Source of the DNA: Pseudomonas sp. Gutcm_11s
GTDB lineage: Bacteria > Pseudomonadota > Gammaproteobacteria > Pseudomonadales > Pseudomonadaceae
NCBI RefSeq assembly: GCF_028649395.1
Contig: NZ_JAQSUW010000016.1
Coordinates: 124,001 to 188,000, forward strand
DNA: 64,000 nt
Reading direction: 5' to 3'
Shown: positions 39,792-50,190 of the stretch, piece by piece
How the letters are laid out: every line of letters begins with the position of its first letter
Position numbering within the stretch: position 1 is the first letter of the stretch
The notes under the pieces: model-generated
The model's input: only the letters and a program-made list of their open reading frames with translations
What the model was told of the DNA's origin: nothing
Database searches by the model: none
Translations under genes and position numbers: made by a program

Positions 39792-41156
39792 ATGGCCAAG
39801 GCCAAGCGCATGTATGGCTGCACCGAGTGCGGCTCCACCTTTCCCAAGTGGGCCGGGCAGTGCGGCGAGTGCGGGGCCTGGAATACCCTGACCGAGACCA
39901 TGCTCGAGGCCGGCGCCGCGACGCCCAGCGGGCGTGGCGGCTGGGCCGGGCAGCAGGCGCAGATCAAGACTCTGGCCGAGGTCAGCGTCGAGGAAGTGCC
40001 GCGCTTCTCCACCGTCTCCGGCGAGCTGGACCGCGTCCTCGGTGGCGGCCTGGTGGATGGCTCGGTGGTGCTGATCGGCGGCGATCCCGGCATCGGCAAG
40101 TCGACCATCCTGCTGCAGACCCTGTGCAATATCGCCCAGCGCCTGCCGGCCCTGTACGTCACCGGTGAGGAATCCCAGCAGCAGGTGGCCATGCGCGCGC
40201 GCCGGCTGGAGCTGCCGCAGGACAAGCTCAAGGTGATGACCGAGACCTGCATCGAATCGATCATCGACGTGGCCCGCCGCGAGCAGCCCAAGGTGATGGT
40301 GATCGACTCGATCCAGACCATCTTCACCGAGCAGCTGCAGTCTGCCCCCGGCGGCGTGGCCCAGGTGCGCGAGAGCGCGGCGCTGCTGGTGCGCTTCGCC
40401 AAGCAGAGCGGCACGGCGATCTTCCTGGTCGGCCACGTGACCAAGGAGGGCGCCCTGGCCGGCCCGCGCGTGCTCGAGCACATGGTCGACACGGTGCTGT
40501 ATTTCGAGGGCGAGTCCGACGGCCGCCTGCGCCTGCTGCGCGCGGTGAAGAACCGCTTCGGGGCGGTCAACGAACTGGGTGTGTTCGGCATGACCGACAA
40601 GGGCCTCAAGGAAGTCACCAATCCCTCGGCGATCTTCCTCACCCGCGCCCAGGAGGCAGTGCCCGGCAGCGTGGTGATGGCCACCTGGGAAGGCACCCGA
40701 CCGATGCTGGTGGAGGTGCAGGCGCTGGTCGACACCAGCCATATGGCCAACCCCAAGCGGGTGACCCTGGGCCTGGATCAGAACCGCCTGGCCATGCTGC
40801 TGGCCGTGTTGCACCGCCACGGCGGCATTCCCACCTACGACCAGGATGTGTTCCTCAACGTGGTCGGCGGCGTGAAGGTGCTGGAGACCGCCTCCGACCT
40901 GGCGCTGATGGCGGCGGTGATTTCCAGCCTGCGCAACAAGCCGTTGCCGCACGACCTGCTGGTGTTCGGCGAGATCGGTCTGTCTGGCGAGATCCGCCCG
41001 GTGCCGAGCGGCCAGGAGCGTTTGAAGGAAGCGGCCAAGCACGGCTTCAAGCGCGCCATCGTGCCCAAGGGCAATGCGCCCAAGGAGGCGCCGCCGGGCC
41101 TGCAGATCATCGCGGTGACGCGTCTGGAGCAGGCGCTGGACGCTCTGTTCGAGTGA
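39792..41156 (+). CDS. radA: DNA repair protein RadA (Sms)
   Basis: 454 residues from ATG 39792 after GGAG; earlier in-frame starts are rejected because the zinc finger begins here. Order: C4 zinc finger (YGCTECGSTFPKWAGQCGEC), RecA-like ATPase with Walker A GDPGIGKST near residue 100, the RadA-specific KNRFG motif near 254, and a C-terminal Lon-like domain without protease residues. It drives branch migration of recombination intermediates. Confidence 0.96.
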   Translation: MAKAKRMYGCTECGSTFPKWAGQCGECGAWNTLTETMLEAGAATPSGRGGWAGQQAQIKTLAEVSVEEVPRFSTVSGELDRVLGGGLVDGSVVLIGGDPGIGKSTILLQTLCNIAQRLPALYVTGEESQQQVAMRARRLELPQDKLKVMTETCIESIIDVARREQPKVMVIDSIQTIFTEQLQSAPGGVAQVRESAALLVRFAKQSGTAIFLVGHVTKEGALAGPRVLEHMVDTVLYFEGESDGRLRLLRAVKNRFGAVNELGVFGMTDKGLKEVTNPSAIFLTRAQEAVPGSVVMATWEGTRPMLVEVQALVDTSHMANPKRVTLGLDQNRLAMLLAVLHRHGGIPTYDQDVFLNVVGGVKVLETASDLALMAAVISSLRNKPLPHDLLVFGEIGLSGEIRPVPSGQERLKEAAKHGFKRAIVPKGNAPKEAPPGLQIIAVTRLEQALDALFE

Positions 41157-41268
41157 CGCCCCTGCGGCGCTCTGCCGCTGCCCGCGACCTGCGGCGCTTG
41201 CCGCAGATCAATCATTCGGTAACAGACGAGGAGGAGCATGGGCCCGTGTTCATAACGGAGATGACCCC

Positions 41269-41421
41269 ATGTTCCTGTTCTTCGATTTCTTCGCCAAAAC
41301 CCTCAGCTACGAGCCGGGGCGGCCACGCGACAGTGCCGAGGGGCGCCGTGAGGCGAGCCTGGGTGCGCGGCGAGTGCAGGAGCGGCGCCGACGCCAGGAT
41401 GGCGCGCAGCGCCAAATGTAA
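41269..41421 (+). CDS. Hypothetical 50-residue protein
   Basis: ATG 41269 with GGAG eight bases upstream. Sequence plan: hydrophobic, Phe-rich start MFLFFDFFAKTLSYEPG followed by a very basic, Arg-rich tail. A hairpin begins four bases after the TAA, which supports a real gene end. I do not recognise it. Another overlapping frame starts after a strong GAGGAGG site at 41230 but codes only for MGPCS before a stop. Confidence 0.45.
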   Translation: MFLFFDFFAKTLSYEPGRPRDSAEGRREASLGARRVQERRRRQDGAQRQM

Positions 41422-41424
41422 CGA

Positions 41425-41450
41425 GGGCGCCATAGGCGCCCTTCTGTTAT
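41425..41450 (+). terminator. Terminator after the 50-residue ORF
   Basis: GGGCGCC, ATA, GGCGCCC followed by TTCTGTTAT. The T tract is broken, so strength is moderate; it would also end radA transcripts. mapZ ends 16 bases further on from the other side. Confidence 0.7.
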
Positions 41451-41465
41451 CTGCTGACGGCTCCG

Positions 41466-41837
41466 TCAGTCCTCGTCGCCGAGGGCCGCGAGCTCACGCT
41501 CCAGCAGGCTCTCGTCACCCAGGTTGAGTTCCACCAGGCGGCGCAGGTGGCTGATCGACTCCAGGTCGATATGCCGGCAGACGAAGCCGAGCAGCTCGTC
41601 GCGGGTGCGGGTCAGCACCACTTCCATCTGCAGGCGGGTCGCGTCATCCAGGGTCAGGGTGGCGTTGAAGGGCTGGTCGGGGTCGCCGTTCCAGTCACGT
41701 GGGCGTTTGACCAGCAGACCTTTCAGCGACACATCGTGCAGCTCAACCGTCCAGCGTCGCTCGCCCTGGACGAGTTCGGTGGCGGCGTCGAAGGCGATGC
41801 GCTGGAAGCGCCGACGCTCGGTGGTCGTATCACTCAT
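41466..41837 (-). CDS. mapZ: PilZ-domain c-di-GMP adaptor MapZ
   Basis: 123 residues, very like P. aeruginosa MapZ (PA4608). c-di-GMP site: R8-R-R-F-Q-R13 (RxxxR) and D35-V-S-L-K-G40 (D/N-x-S-x-x-G). The C-terminal CRHIDLESISHLRRLVELNLGDESLLEREL is nearly the same as in PA4608. MapZ with c-di-GMP binds the chemotaxis methyltransferase CheR and changes flagellar switching. Its ATG overlaps the stop of the upstream envelope gene by eight bases (ATGAGTGA), so it sits last in a coupled three-gene set. Confidence 0.93.
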   Translation of the reverse strand: MSDTTTERRRFQRIAFDAATELVQGERRWTVELHDVSLKGLLVKRPRDWNGDPDQPFNATLTLDDATRLQMEVVLTRTRDELLGFVCRHIDLESISHLRRLVELNLGDESLLERELAALGDED

Positions 41838-44022
41838 GACGGTTTTCCTCTGCGGTTTTGTCCACTATAGCCAAGGCACGCCGCCGGCGCTGCCAGTAGA
41901 TGGCCAGCACGAGTAGTGCCAGCAGGCCCAGCGGCAGCCAGTATTTGAACGGGCGCAGGGTCTGGCGCACGGCCTGTTCGCGGTCCTCCCATAGACGTTG
42001 ACGGGCGCCGGCGAAGTCTGGTTCCTGGCAGGCGAAGCCAAAGTTGCCCGCCCACTCCACATAGGGGCCTTGCTGCACGTAGCGGCGGTAGTAGCCACGG
42101 GCGCCCTCGAGGTCGCGATAGTTGATCCAGCCGCTGGCCTTGCACAGCACGGCGGCGAACGCCTGGCTGCTCGGCGGCAGCAGGTCGGCGGCGCGGTTGG
42201 CCAGGTCGGCGGCGACCCAGCGGTAGTGGAAGCGCTTGTTCGGCTGGGCACCGTTGGCGTTGTACAGGGCTGCTTCGGCGGCAGTGAACAGCCCGCCGGC
42301 TTGCACGGCTTGCGGGGTGTCCACGCCGAAGTTGCCGCCGGCCCAGGCCTCGTCCGGTGACAGTTCGTAGCCGAGCAGCTCCAGGCCCTGCGTGCGGGCC
42401 AGCTTGGCGGCGCGGTAGTAGCCCTCGGCGCGGCTGATGGCGGTCCAGGCGTCCTCGGCCTGCTCGCGGGCCGTGCCATATTCGCGGGCCGCTTGTTGCA
42501 GCTCGGCCGCGGCGAAGTAAGGCGCAGCCTCGGCGTAACGACCCTCGCGCAACAGGCGGCGGCCGAGCAGCTCGCGCAGGGAGGTGGCCGGCTGGCGGTT
42601 CCAGTAGCCCTGTTCGCTGCCCTCGGCGGGCGGTGGAGCTGCCGCCACCTGGGCATCGACATAACCCTTCAGTTCGTCGCTGCTCAGCACGCGCTCGGCG
42701 ACCTGGGCGGCGTCCTGCCAGTAGATCTCGCCGCTGCGGTAGAGCTGGTCGAAGGCCTCCAGGTAGTCACCGCGCTCCAGGGCCAGGATGGCCATCTCGC
42801 CCTCGATGCGGCAGCGCGGCTTGAGCGTTTCGTAGTCCCAGTTGGCGGTGCGTCGCCAGCCCCAGTCCTCGTCGGCGGGGAAGGCCTGGGCTGCGCGGGC
42901 GTAGGCCTGGGTGGCGGCGTTCTTGTCACCGGCCTGCAGCGCCAGCTTGGCGCGCAGCCACCAGGCCAGGCCGCCATCGCCGGCGCGTTCGAGGAAGTTG
43001 CGCGTGGCCTGGTAGTCGCCCTGCTGGTAGCTCAGCGCGGCCAGGCGGTCGGCCACTTCGGCCTGGATCGGTGCGCCCTGCAGCAGCCCGAGCAGGCGCT
43101 GGCTGGCCTTGCCCTCGGTGTCATAGGCGTCCAGGCGGCTGAACAGCTGGGCGGCCAGTAGTTGCTGGACTTCGTCGCCCGCCAGCAGTGGGCGCAGCTG
43201 CTCGTCGTCCAGGCGGGCGAGGCGGCTGCTGAGCTGGCGCAGCGAGCTGTAGCCGGTGGTCGAGCCCTGGCGCGCCTGGCTGGCGTAGAGGCGGATGGCC
43301 GTGTTCCAGTCGCCGTCCTCCAGCACCAGGCGCGCTTCCTCGCCGAGGCTGGCGACGCCGAGGTCCAGCGGGTCGGAGTTGCCGGCGACGCTCAGGGCGC
43401 GCGCCTGCTGGAAGGCCTGCACGGCCTGCTGGCGCAGATCGTGTTGGCGCTGCAGTGCGGCGGCATCGTCCAGCACTTCTTCTGGTGCGCTGACGGCCAG
43501 CTCGGCCAGCGCGCGGCCCAGGGAGTAGGCGGCCCAGGTACCGCGCAGCGGGCGCTCGGCTTCGGCCAGGGCCAGTACGCGGCGGAAGTAGTCGGCGGCC
43601 AGGGCCATGTCGTGTTCGGCGAAGGCCACGGCGCCGGCGGTGTACAGGCGCAGCTCGGCCGGTAGCTGGGCGCCTTCGGCCTCGGCCTGACGGGCGTCGG
43701 TCAGGGTGCGCAGGTGGCTGATCAGGGCGTAGCGTGCTTCGTCGAACTGCTCCTTCTCCACGCCGATGCGGGCATCCACGTAGCGCTGGCTGTCTTCGTC
43801 CCAGTACAGCTCCAGGGTGGCCGGGCCGGCCTTGGCCAGGCCATCGATGTCCGGGCCGATGCGCGAGATCTCGAAGGCGAAGTTGCCCTCCGGCAGCTCG
43901 TTCAGCGCGCCGGCGCGGTCGGACAGCAGGCGGTAGGGGAAGTCCGGGCCGCAGGCCTGGGCGGCGCCCAGCGGCAGCAGCATGCCGATGGCGGCGCTGA
44001 GCAGGGTTCTAGAAAAGGACAT
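41830..44022 (-). CDS. Exported helical-repeat (TPR-like) protein with C-terminal membrane anchor
   Basis: 730 residues from ATG 44022, which has a perfect AAGGAGG; the open extension to 44085 overlaps the upstream gene. Signal peptide SFSRTLLSAAIGMLLPLGAAQA, then a mature start CGPDFPYRLLSDRAGALNELP. Most of the body is made of helix pairs resembling TPR/SEL repeats (for example AAYSLGRALAELAVSAPEEVL and YARAAQAFPADEDWGWRRTANW). Near the end a single span LPLGLLALLVLAIYW is followed by the basic RRRRALA. So it is a periplasmic scaffold held in the inner membrane. Function unknown. It overlaps both the DUF3142 gene upstream and mapZ downstream. Confidence 0.8.
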   Translation of the reverse strand: MSFSRTLLSAAIGMLLPLGAAQACGPDFPYRLLSDRAGALNELPEGNFAFEISRIGPDIDGLAKAGPATLELYWDEDSQRYVDARIGVEKEQFDEARYALISHLRTLTDARQAEAEGAQLPAELRLYTAGAVAFAEHDMALAADYFRRVLALAEAERPLRGTWAAYSLGRALAELAVSAPEEVLDDAAALQRQHDLRQQAVQAFQQARALSVAGNSDPLDLGVASLGEEARLVLEDGDWNTAIRLYASQARQGSTTGYSSLRQLSSRLARLDDEQLRPLLAGDEVQQLLAAQLFSRLDAYDTEGKASQRLLGLLQGAPIQAEVADRLAALSYQQGDYQATRNFLERAGDGGLAWWLRAKLALQAGDKNAATQAYARAAQAFPADEDWGWRRTANWDYETLKPRCRIEGEMAILALERGDYLEAFDQLYRSGEIYWQDAAQVAERVLSSDELKGYVDAQVAAAPPPAEGSEQGYWNRQPATSLRELLGRRLLREGRYAEAAPYFAAAELQQAAREYGTAREQAEDAWTAISRAEGYYRAAKLARTQGLELLGYELSPDEAWAGGNFGVDTPQAVQAGGLFTAAEAALYNANGAQPNKRFHYRWVAADLANRAADLLPPSSQAFAAVLCKASGWINYRDLEGARGYYRRYVQQGPYVEWAGNFGFACQEPDFAGARQRLWEDREQAVRQTLRPFKYWLPLGLLALLVLAIYWQRRRRALAIVDKTAEENRHE

Positions 44023-45202
44023 GCATGCCTCCTTGATCGATCTGTTCGCAGCGCGCCCAGCCCAGGGCTCGATGCTCGCCGGCATCCAGCCGACCGTTGT
44101 GGCGGCGGACGAAGGTCAGCAGGTCGTCGCTGCGCTCCACCCGGTAGTCACCCAGCCCGTCGGCCGCCGCGCAGGCCCGTGCCGGTAGTTCGATGCGCCT
44201 GGGTAGCTGGCTGGCCAGGGTGCCGTTGTTGAACAGTTGCAGCTGGCTGAAGCCATCCTTCTGCTGGCGTTGCAGGCCCAGGGCAGGAGCCAGTGGCTGG
44301 CCGCGCACCGTGGCCAGCAGGGTCGGCATCGGCCAGGCGCGGCGGTCGCCGGCCAGCGGCAGGCGGAACCAGATTATCCCGGCCAGATGGCGTGGCGGTG
44401 ACTGGCGCAGCTCGCCCAGCAACGCGCTGACCTGCTCGGGGTCGGCGCGCAGTTCACGGCGCGGGCCACCCTGGCGCAGTGGCACTTCACTCTCCACCTG
44501 GCCGTTCTCGGTGAGGGCGACGCCATAGGCCGGCAGCGCCAGGAGGAAGGGTTTGCCGCTGCGCTGGCCGTAGCGCTCGGCCCAGTCCTGGGCCTGTTCG
44601 GGGTCGAACAGGCCGTCCTGCGGGGCGTTCACTGCATGCACCTGCAGCACCGAGCTGTCGACGGCGGCCAGTACTTCTTCCAGCGCCGAGCTGGACAGCC
44701 AGGCGGGCAGGGCGGTGATGCTCAGTTGCAGCTCGCTCGGCAACTGGCGGCGCAGCTCGCGCAGCAGCTCGGCATAGGCTGGCAGGCGCGCGCTGGCACA
44801 GTCGTGATCGATTTCCAGGCCGCGCAGCGGCAGCCCGGCGGCGCGCCAGTCGGCCAGCAGTCGGGTGATCTGCCGGCCGATCTCGGCGCCGTCCAGCTGC
44901 GGCAGCTGGCCGTCGAGGCGGACCACGGCAATCAGTGGGCGGCCATCGCGCCTGAGCAGTTCTGCATCGACCAGGGCGCGGCTCCAGCCGGCCTGCGGAT
45001 GGGCCTGCAGCGCCAGCACACGCAGCGTGGAGAAGTCGGCACGGCTCTGCGTCAGGGCGTTGGCATGGCTCGGCAGCCACTGGCGCTGCCAGATGTAGAG
45101 TTGCTGGTCGAGCGGCGCGTGCTCGTCGCTGCAGGCGGCCAGGCCGGCGAGCAGCAGGACGATCAGGGGGCGGTAAAGGCAATGCAACATGCGGCGTAGC
45201 AT
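44009..45202 (-). CDS. DUF3142 domain lipoprotein
   Basis: 397 residues if started at ATG 45202; ATG 45190 four codons later is equally possible, neither having a strong ribosome site. Lipobox LAAC gives the acylated Cys at residue 24. The body matches DUF3142: QQLYIWQRQWLPSHANAL, LRGLEIDHDCASARLPAYAELLREL (acidic residue at the end of a TIM-barrel strand), AVNAPQDGLFDPEQAQDWAERYG and PFLLALPAYGVALTENG. The fold resembles a glycoside-hydrolase-type TIM barrel; no activity is proven. It overlaps the next gene by 14 bases and is divergent from cstA. Confidence 0.85.
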   Translation of the reverse strand: MLRRMLHCLYRPLIVLLLAGLAACSDEHAPLDQQLYIWQRQWLPSHANALTQSRADFSTLRVLALQAHPQAGWSRALVDAELLRRDGRPLIAVVRLDGQLPQLDGAEIGRQITRLLADWRAAGLPLRGLEIDHDCASARLPAYAELLRELRRQLPSELQLSITALPAWLSSSALEEVLAAVDSSVLQVHAVNAPQDGLFDPEQAQDWAERYGQRSGKPFLLALPAYGVALTENGQVESEVPLRQGGPRRELRADPEQVSALLGELRQSPPRHLAGIIWFRLPLAGDRRAWPMPTLLATVRGQPLAPALGLQRQQKDGFSQLQLFNNGTLASQLPRRIELPARACAAADGLGDYRVERSDDLLTFVRRHNGRLDAGEHRALGWARCEQIDQGGMHVLF

Positions 45203-45264
45203 CCTGGCGGTCGCCGAAAAGAGCGCGAAGTGTAACCGCTGGCGGCGATACAAATTGCGGACTA

Positions 45265-45274
45265 GACCTAGGTC
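45265..45274. promoter_or_regulatory. Perfect palindrome upstream of cstA
   Basis: GACCTAGGTC, embedded in ACTAGACCTAGGTCGAATAA, 71 bases before cstA. A regulator site is plausible given that cstA genes are tightly controlled, but I cannot name the protein. Confidence 0.4.
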
Positions 45275-45344
45275 GAATAATGCAGACGCCATCCAGGGTC
45301 TAAGCTTGAGCGGCAGCCTGTCTGTCTTTCCGTTAGGAGTAATC

Positions 45345-47411
45345 ATGAACAATAACAATAGCCTGCTGCGCCACCTGCCCTGGGCAGTGCTGGCAGTGGT
45401 GGGTGCCTGTGCCTTGGGTGTCGTGGCGCTGCGCCGCGGCGAAGCCATCAACGCGTTGTGGATAGTGGTGGCGGCCGTCTCCCTCTATCTCGTTGCCTAC
45501 CGCTACTACAGCCTGTTCATCGCCACCAAGGTGATGCAGCTGGACCCGACCCGCGCTACCCCGGCGCTGCTTAATAACGATGGTCTGGACTATGTGCCGA
45601 CCAACAAGCACATCCTCTTCGGTCACCACTTCGCCGCCATCGCCGGCGCCGGCCCGCTGGTCGGCCCGGTGCTCGCCGCGCAGATGGGCTACCTGCCCGG
45701 CACGCTCTGGCTGATCGCCGGCGTGGTGCTGGCCGGTGCGGTGCAGGACTTCATGGTCCTGTTCATCTCCACCCGTCGTAATGGCCGCTCGCTGGGCGAG
45801 CTGGTGCGCGAGGAGATGGGCCAGATACCGGGCACCATCGCCCTGTTCGGCGCCTTCCTGATCATGATCATCATCCTCGCGGTGCTCTCGCTGATCGTGG
45901 TCAAGGCCCTGGCCGAAAGCCCGTGGGGCATGTTCACGGTGATGGCGACCATCCCCATCGCGGTGTTCATGGGCGTGTACATGCGCTACATCCGCCCGGG
46001 GCGCATCGGTGAAATCTCGGTGATCGGCGTGATCCTGCTGCTGGCCTCGATCTGGGCTGGCGGCCAGGTAGCCGCGGACCCGACCTGGGGCCCGGCCTTC
46101 ACCTTCACCGGCGTGCAGATCACCTGGATGCTGATCGGCTATGGCTTCGTTGCCGCCGTGCTGCCGGTGTGGCTGATCCTCGCCCCGCGTGACTACCTGT
46201 CGACCTTCCTCAAGATCGGCACCATCATCGCCCTGGCCATCGGCATTCTGGTGGTCATGCCCGAGCTGAAGATGCCGGCGCTGACCCAGTTCACCGACGG
46301 CACCGGCCCGGTGTGGAAGGGCACCCTGTTCCCGTTCCTGTTCATCACCATCGCCTGCGGCGCGGTGTCCGGCTTCCATGCGCTGATCAGCTCGGGCACC
46401 ACGCCCAAGCTGCTGGCCAACGAGTCGCATGCCCGCTACATCGGCTACGGCGGCATGCTGATGGAATCGTTCGTCGCCATCATGGCCATGGTCGCCGCCT
46501 CGGTGATCGAGCCGGGCGTGTACTTCGCCATGAACAGCCCGGCTGCCGTGGTCGGCTCCGATGCCGCCGCCGTGGCCGCCACCGTCAGCAGCTGGGGCTT
46601 CGCCATCACGCCTGACGCGCTGGAAGCCGTGGCCAAGGACATCGGCGAGCACACCATCTTGGCCCGTGCCGGCGGTGCGCCGACGCTCGCCGTGGGTATC
46701 GCGCAGATCCTCCACAGCGTGCTGCCGGGCGAGAACACCATGGCGTTCTGGTACCACTTCGCCATTCTGTTCGAAGCCCTGTTCATCCTCACCGCGGTGG
46801 ATGCCGGTACCCGTGCCGGTCGCTTCATGCTGCAGGACCTGCTCGGCAACTTCGTGCCGGCCCTGAAGAAAACCGAATCCTGGGGCGCCAACGTGATCGC
46901 CACCGCCGGCTGCGTGGCGATGTGGGGCTGGCTGCTGTATCAGGGCGTGGTCGATCCGCTGGGCGGCATCAATACCCTGTGGCCGCTGTTCGGCATCTCC
47001 AACCAGATGCTCGCCGGCATCGCTCTGATGCTCGGCAGCGTGGTGCTGATCAAGATGAAGCGTCAGCGCTACGTCTGGGTCACCCTGGTACCGGCCTGCT
47101 GGCTGCTGATCTGCACCACCACCGCCGGCCTGATCAAGCTGCTCGATCCGAACCCGGCCGTCGGCTTCCTTGCCCTGGCCAAGAAGTACAGCGATGCGCT
47201 GGACGCCGGTCAGGTCCTGGCCCCGGCCAAGGACATCGGCCAGATGCAGCACGTGATCTTCAACGCCTACACCAACTCGGTGCTGACGGTGCTGTTCCTG
47301 TTCGTGGTGCTCAGCGTGCTGTTCTACGCAATCAAGGTCGGCCGCGCCGCCTGGATCAAGCCGGAGCGCACGGACAAGGAAACCCCGTTCCAGCCGATTC
47401 CGGATGCCTGA
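45345..47411 (+). CDS. cstA: Carbon-starvation/pyruvate transporter CstA
   Basis: 688 residues from ATG 45345 after TTAGGAG. An inner-membrane protein with many helices. Family-specific segments: HHFAAIAGAGPLVGPVLAAQMGYLPG, AGAVQDFMVLFISTRRNGRSLGEL, IACGAVSGFHALISSGTTPKL and FGISNQMLAGIAL. CstA relatives (CstA, BtsT) import pyruvate or peptides. The N-terminal run of asparagines (MNNNNS) is unlike its neighbours. ybdD follows directly, as in other bacteria. An earlier open frame back to 45189 has no start signal. Confidence 0.95.
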   Translation: MNNNNSLLRHLPWAVLAVVGACALGVVALRRGEAINALWIVVAAVSLYLVAYRYYSLFIATKVMQLDPTRATPALLNNDGLDYVPTNKHILFGHHFAAIAGAGPLVGPVLAAQMGYLPGTLWLIAGVVLAGAVQDFMVLFISTRRNGRSLGELVREEMGQIPGTIALFGAFLIMIIILAVLSLIVVKALAESPWGMFTVMATIPIAVFMGVYMRYIRPGRIGEISVIGVILLLASIWAGGQVAADPTWGPAFTFTGVQITWMLIGYGFVAAVLPVWLILAPRDYLSTFLKIGTIIALAIGILVVMPELKMPALTQFTDGTGPVWKGTLFPFLFITIACGAVSGFHALISSGTTPKLLANESHARYIGYGGMLMESFVAIMAMVAASVIEPGVYFAMNSPAAVVGSDAAAVAATVSSWGFAITPDALEAVAKDIGEHTILARAGGAPTLAVGIAQILHSVLPGENTMAFWYHFAILFEALFILTAVDAGTRAGRFMLQDLLGNFVPALKKTESWGANVIATAGCVAMWGWLLYQGVVDPLGGINTLWPLFGISNQMLAGIALMLGSVVLIKMKRQRYVWVTLVPACWLLICTTTAGLIKLLDPNPAVGFLALAKKYSDALDAGQVLAPAKDIGQMQHVIFNAYTNSVLTVLFLFVVLSVLFYAIKVGRAAWIKPERTDKETPFQPIPDA

Positions 47412-47412
47412 T

Positions 47413-47616
47413 ATGTTCAACGACCTGAGTCGCATGGGTAAGTACCTCGGGCAGGCCGCCCGCATGCTGGTAGGCATGCCCGACTACGACAACTATGTGG
47501 AGCACATGGCCAAGAAGCATCCGGATAAGCCGGTGATGAGCTACGAGGCGTTCTTCCGCGAACGCCAGGAAGCTCGTTACGGCGGAGGGAAAGGACGCCC
47601 CATCCGCTGCTGCTGA
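47413..47616 (+). CDS. ybdD: YbdD/YjiX family small protein
   Basis: 67 residues: MFNDLSRMGKYLGQAARMLVGM, PDYDNYVEHMAKKHPDKPVM, SYEAFFRERQEARYGGG and a Cys-Cys end. This is the standard partner of CstA/BtsT-type transporters; the pairing is near universal and suggests a subunit or regulator. I prefer the ATG at 47413 to 47404 because the MF start is conserved in the family. Confidence 0.9.
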   Translation: MFNDLSRMGKYLGQAARMLVGMPDYDNYVEHMAKKHPDKPVMSYEAFFRERQEARYGGGKGRPIRCC

Positions 47617-47704
47617 ACCCGGTAAGCTACTGCGCTTATCGAGGCAGGTTGTTGTTACCCACGCGCCACGCCTAGTCGTGGCGCGTGTCATTTTGGAGAT
47701 CGCG

Positions 47705-48679
47705 ATGTATCCCGAACCCATTCCCGTCACCGTGCTCACCGGCTTCCTCGGTGCCGGCAAGACCACCCTGCTGCGCCACATGCTGCAGGCCGAGCACGGC
47801 CTCAAGCTGGCGGTCATCGAGAACGAATTCAGCGACACGCCGATCGACGGCCAGCTGCTCGGCGACAAGCCGGTCGAGCTGCTGACCCTGGCCAATGGCT
47901 GCGTCTGCTGCTCGATCCATGTCGAGCTGGAAAAGGCCCTGTACCTGTTGCTCGACAAGCTGGATGCCGGCGAACTGGCCTTCGACCGTCTGGTGATCGA
48001 GTGCACTGGCCTGGCCGACCCCGCGCCGGTGGCGCAGACCTTCTTCGCCGACGAGGAGCTGGCTCAGCGCTACGTGCTCGACGGCATCGTCACCCTGGTC
48101 GATGCGGTGAACGCCGAACGTCACCTGCAGGAGGCCATCGCCCAGGCCCAGGTCGGGTTCGCCGACCGCATCCTGCTGAGCAAGACCGACCTGGCCAGTG
48201 CCGAACAGGTCGAGGCGCTGAGCGCGCGCCTGGCGCGGATCAACCGTCGTGCGCCGCTGCGGGTGGTCGAGCACGGTCGCATCGACCTGGCCGAGCTGCT
48301 GGATATCCGCGGCTTCAACCTCAATGCCGATGTCTCTCCCGCACCGCTGCTGCGCCCGCTGGCGCCGGTCGGCCAGTCGACGGACCGCATTCGCACGCTG
48401 GTGCTGCACAGCGACCAGTCGCTGGATATGGAGCGCCTGAGCGCCTACATGGAAGACCTGCTCGAGCGCCACGGCAACGCGCTGCTGCGCTACAAAGGCG
48501 TGCTCAGCGTGGCCGGCGACGAACGCCGCCTGGTGTTCCAGGGTGTGCTGCGCCTGTACGGCTTCGACTGGGACGAGCCCTGGGCAGCAGGAGAGGCGCG
48601 CGAGAGCGTGCTGGTGTTCATCGGCGACGACCTGCCGGAAGGCGAGATTCGCGCCGGTTTCGCTGCCCTCCAGGCCTGA
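47705..48679 (+). CDS. yjiA: CobW-family GTPase / zinc-binding protein YjiA
   Basis: 324 residues from ATG 47705 after GGAG. G3E-type P-loop GTPase: Walker A TGFLGAGKTTLLRHML near residue 10, the metal-binding C-x-C-C in LANGCVCCSIHVEL, a switch/Walker B region VIECTGLADPAPV, and the guanine-specificity SKTDLA near residue 160. The C-terminal CobW domain contains LVFQGVLRLYGFDWDEPW. Such proteins sense or deliver zinc or cobalt. In this family cstA-ybdD-yjiA neighbours are common. Confidence 0.92.
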   Translation: MYPEPIPVTVLTGFLGAGKTTLLRHMLQAEHGLKLAVIENEFSDTPIDGQLLGDKPVELLTLANGCVCCSIHVELEKALYLLLDKLDAGELAFDRLVIECTGLADPAPVAQTFFADEELAQRYVLDGIVTLVDAVNAERHLQEAIAQAQVGFADRILLSKTDLASAEQVEALSARLARINRRAPLRVVEHGRIDLAELLDIRGFNLNADVSPAPLLRPLAPVGQSTDRIRTLVLHSDQSLDMERLSAYMEDLLERHGNALLRYKGVLSVAGDERRLVFQGVLRLYGFDWDEPWAAGEARESVLVFIGDDLPEGEIRAGFAALQA

Positions 48680-48710
48680 AAGAGTGAGCGGGCGTCGAAC
48701 GGCGCGCACA

Positions 48711-48738
48711 AAAAAGCCCGGCGTGTGCCGGGCTTTTT
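48711..48738. terminator. Bidirectional terminator between yjiA and glyA
   Basis: AAAAA, GCCCGGC, GTGT, GCCGGGC, TTTTT. Works for both convergent transcripts. Confidence 0.93.
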
Positions 48739-48755
48739 CATTGCAGCGCTGACGC

Positions 48756-50009
<1,254 letters not shown>

Positions 50010-50190
50010 GGTGGTCACCTGATCTATCAGCGGGCGGTAGTAAGAGTCTGTCTGACGACCCATGGCCGACGAGCGGCGGATCGTAAACAGGTTCTAAGGA
50101 AGGCGCGCATTCTACCCGATGTCCTACCGCCTGGCACATGAAAGGCGGTCAAGTGGCGGACAAGCGGGCCTCAAGCAGCCCGCGGCCGGT

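Noticed and set aside
50164..50183. Terminator after morA
   Set aside because: GCGGGC/GCCCGC stem is present but is followed only by TTGTC, too weak to call.
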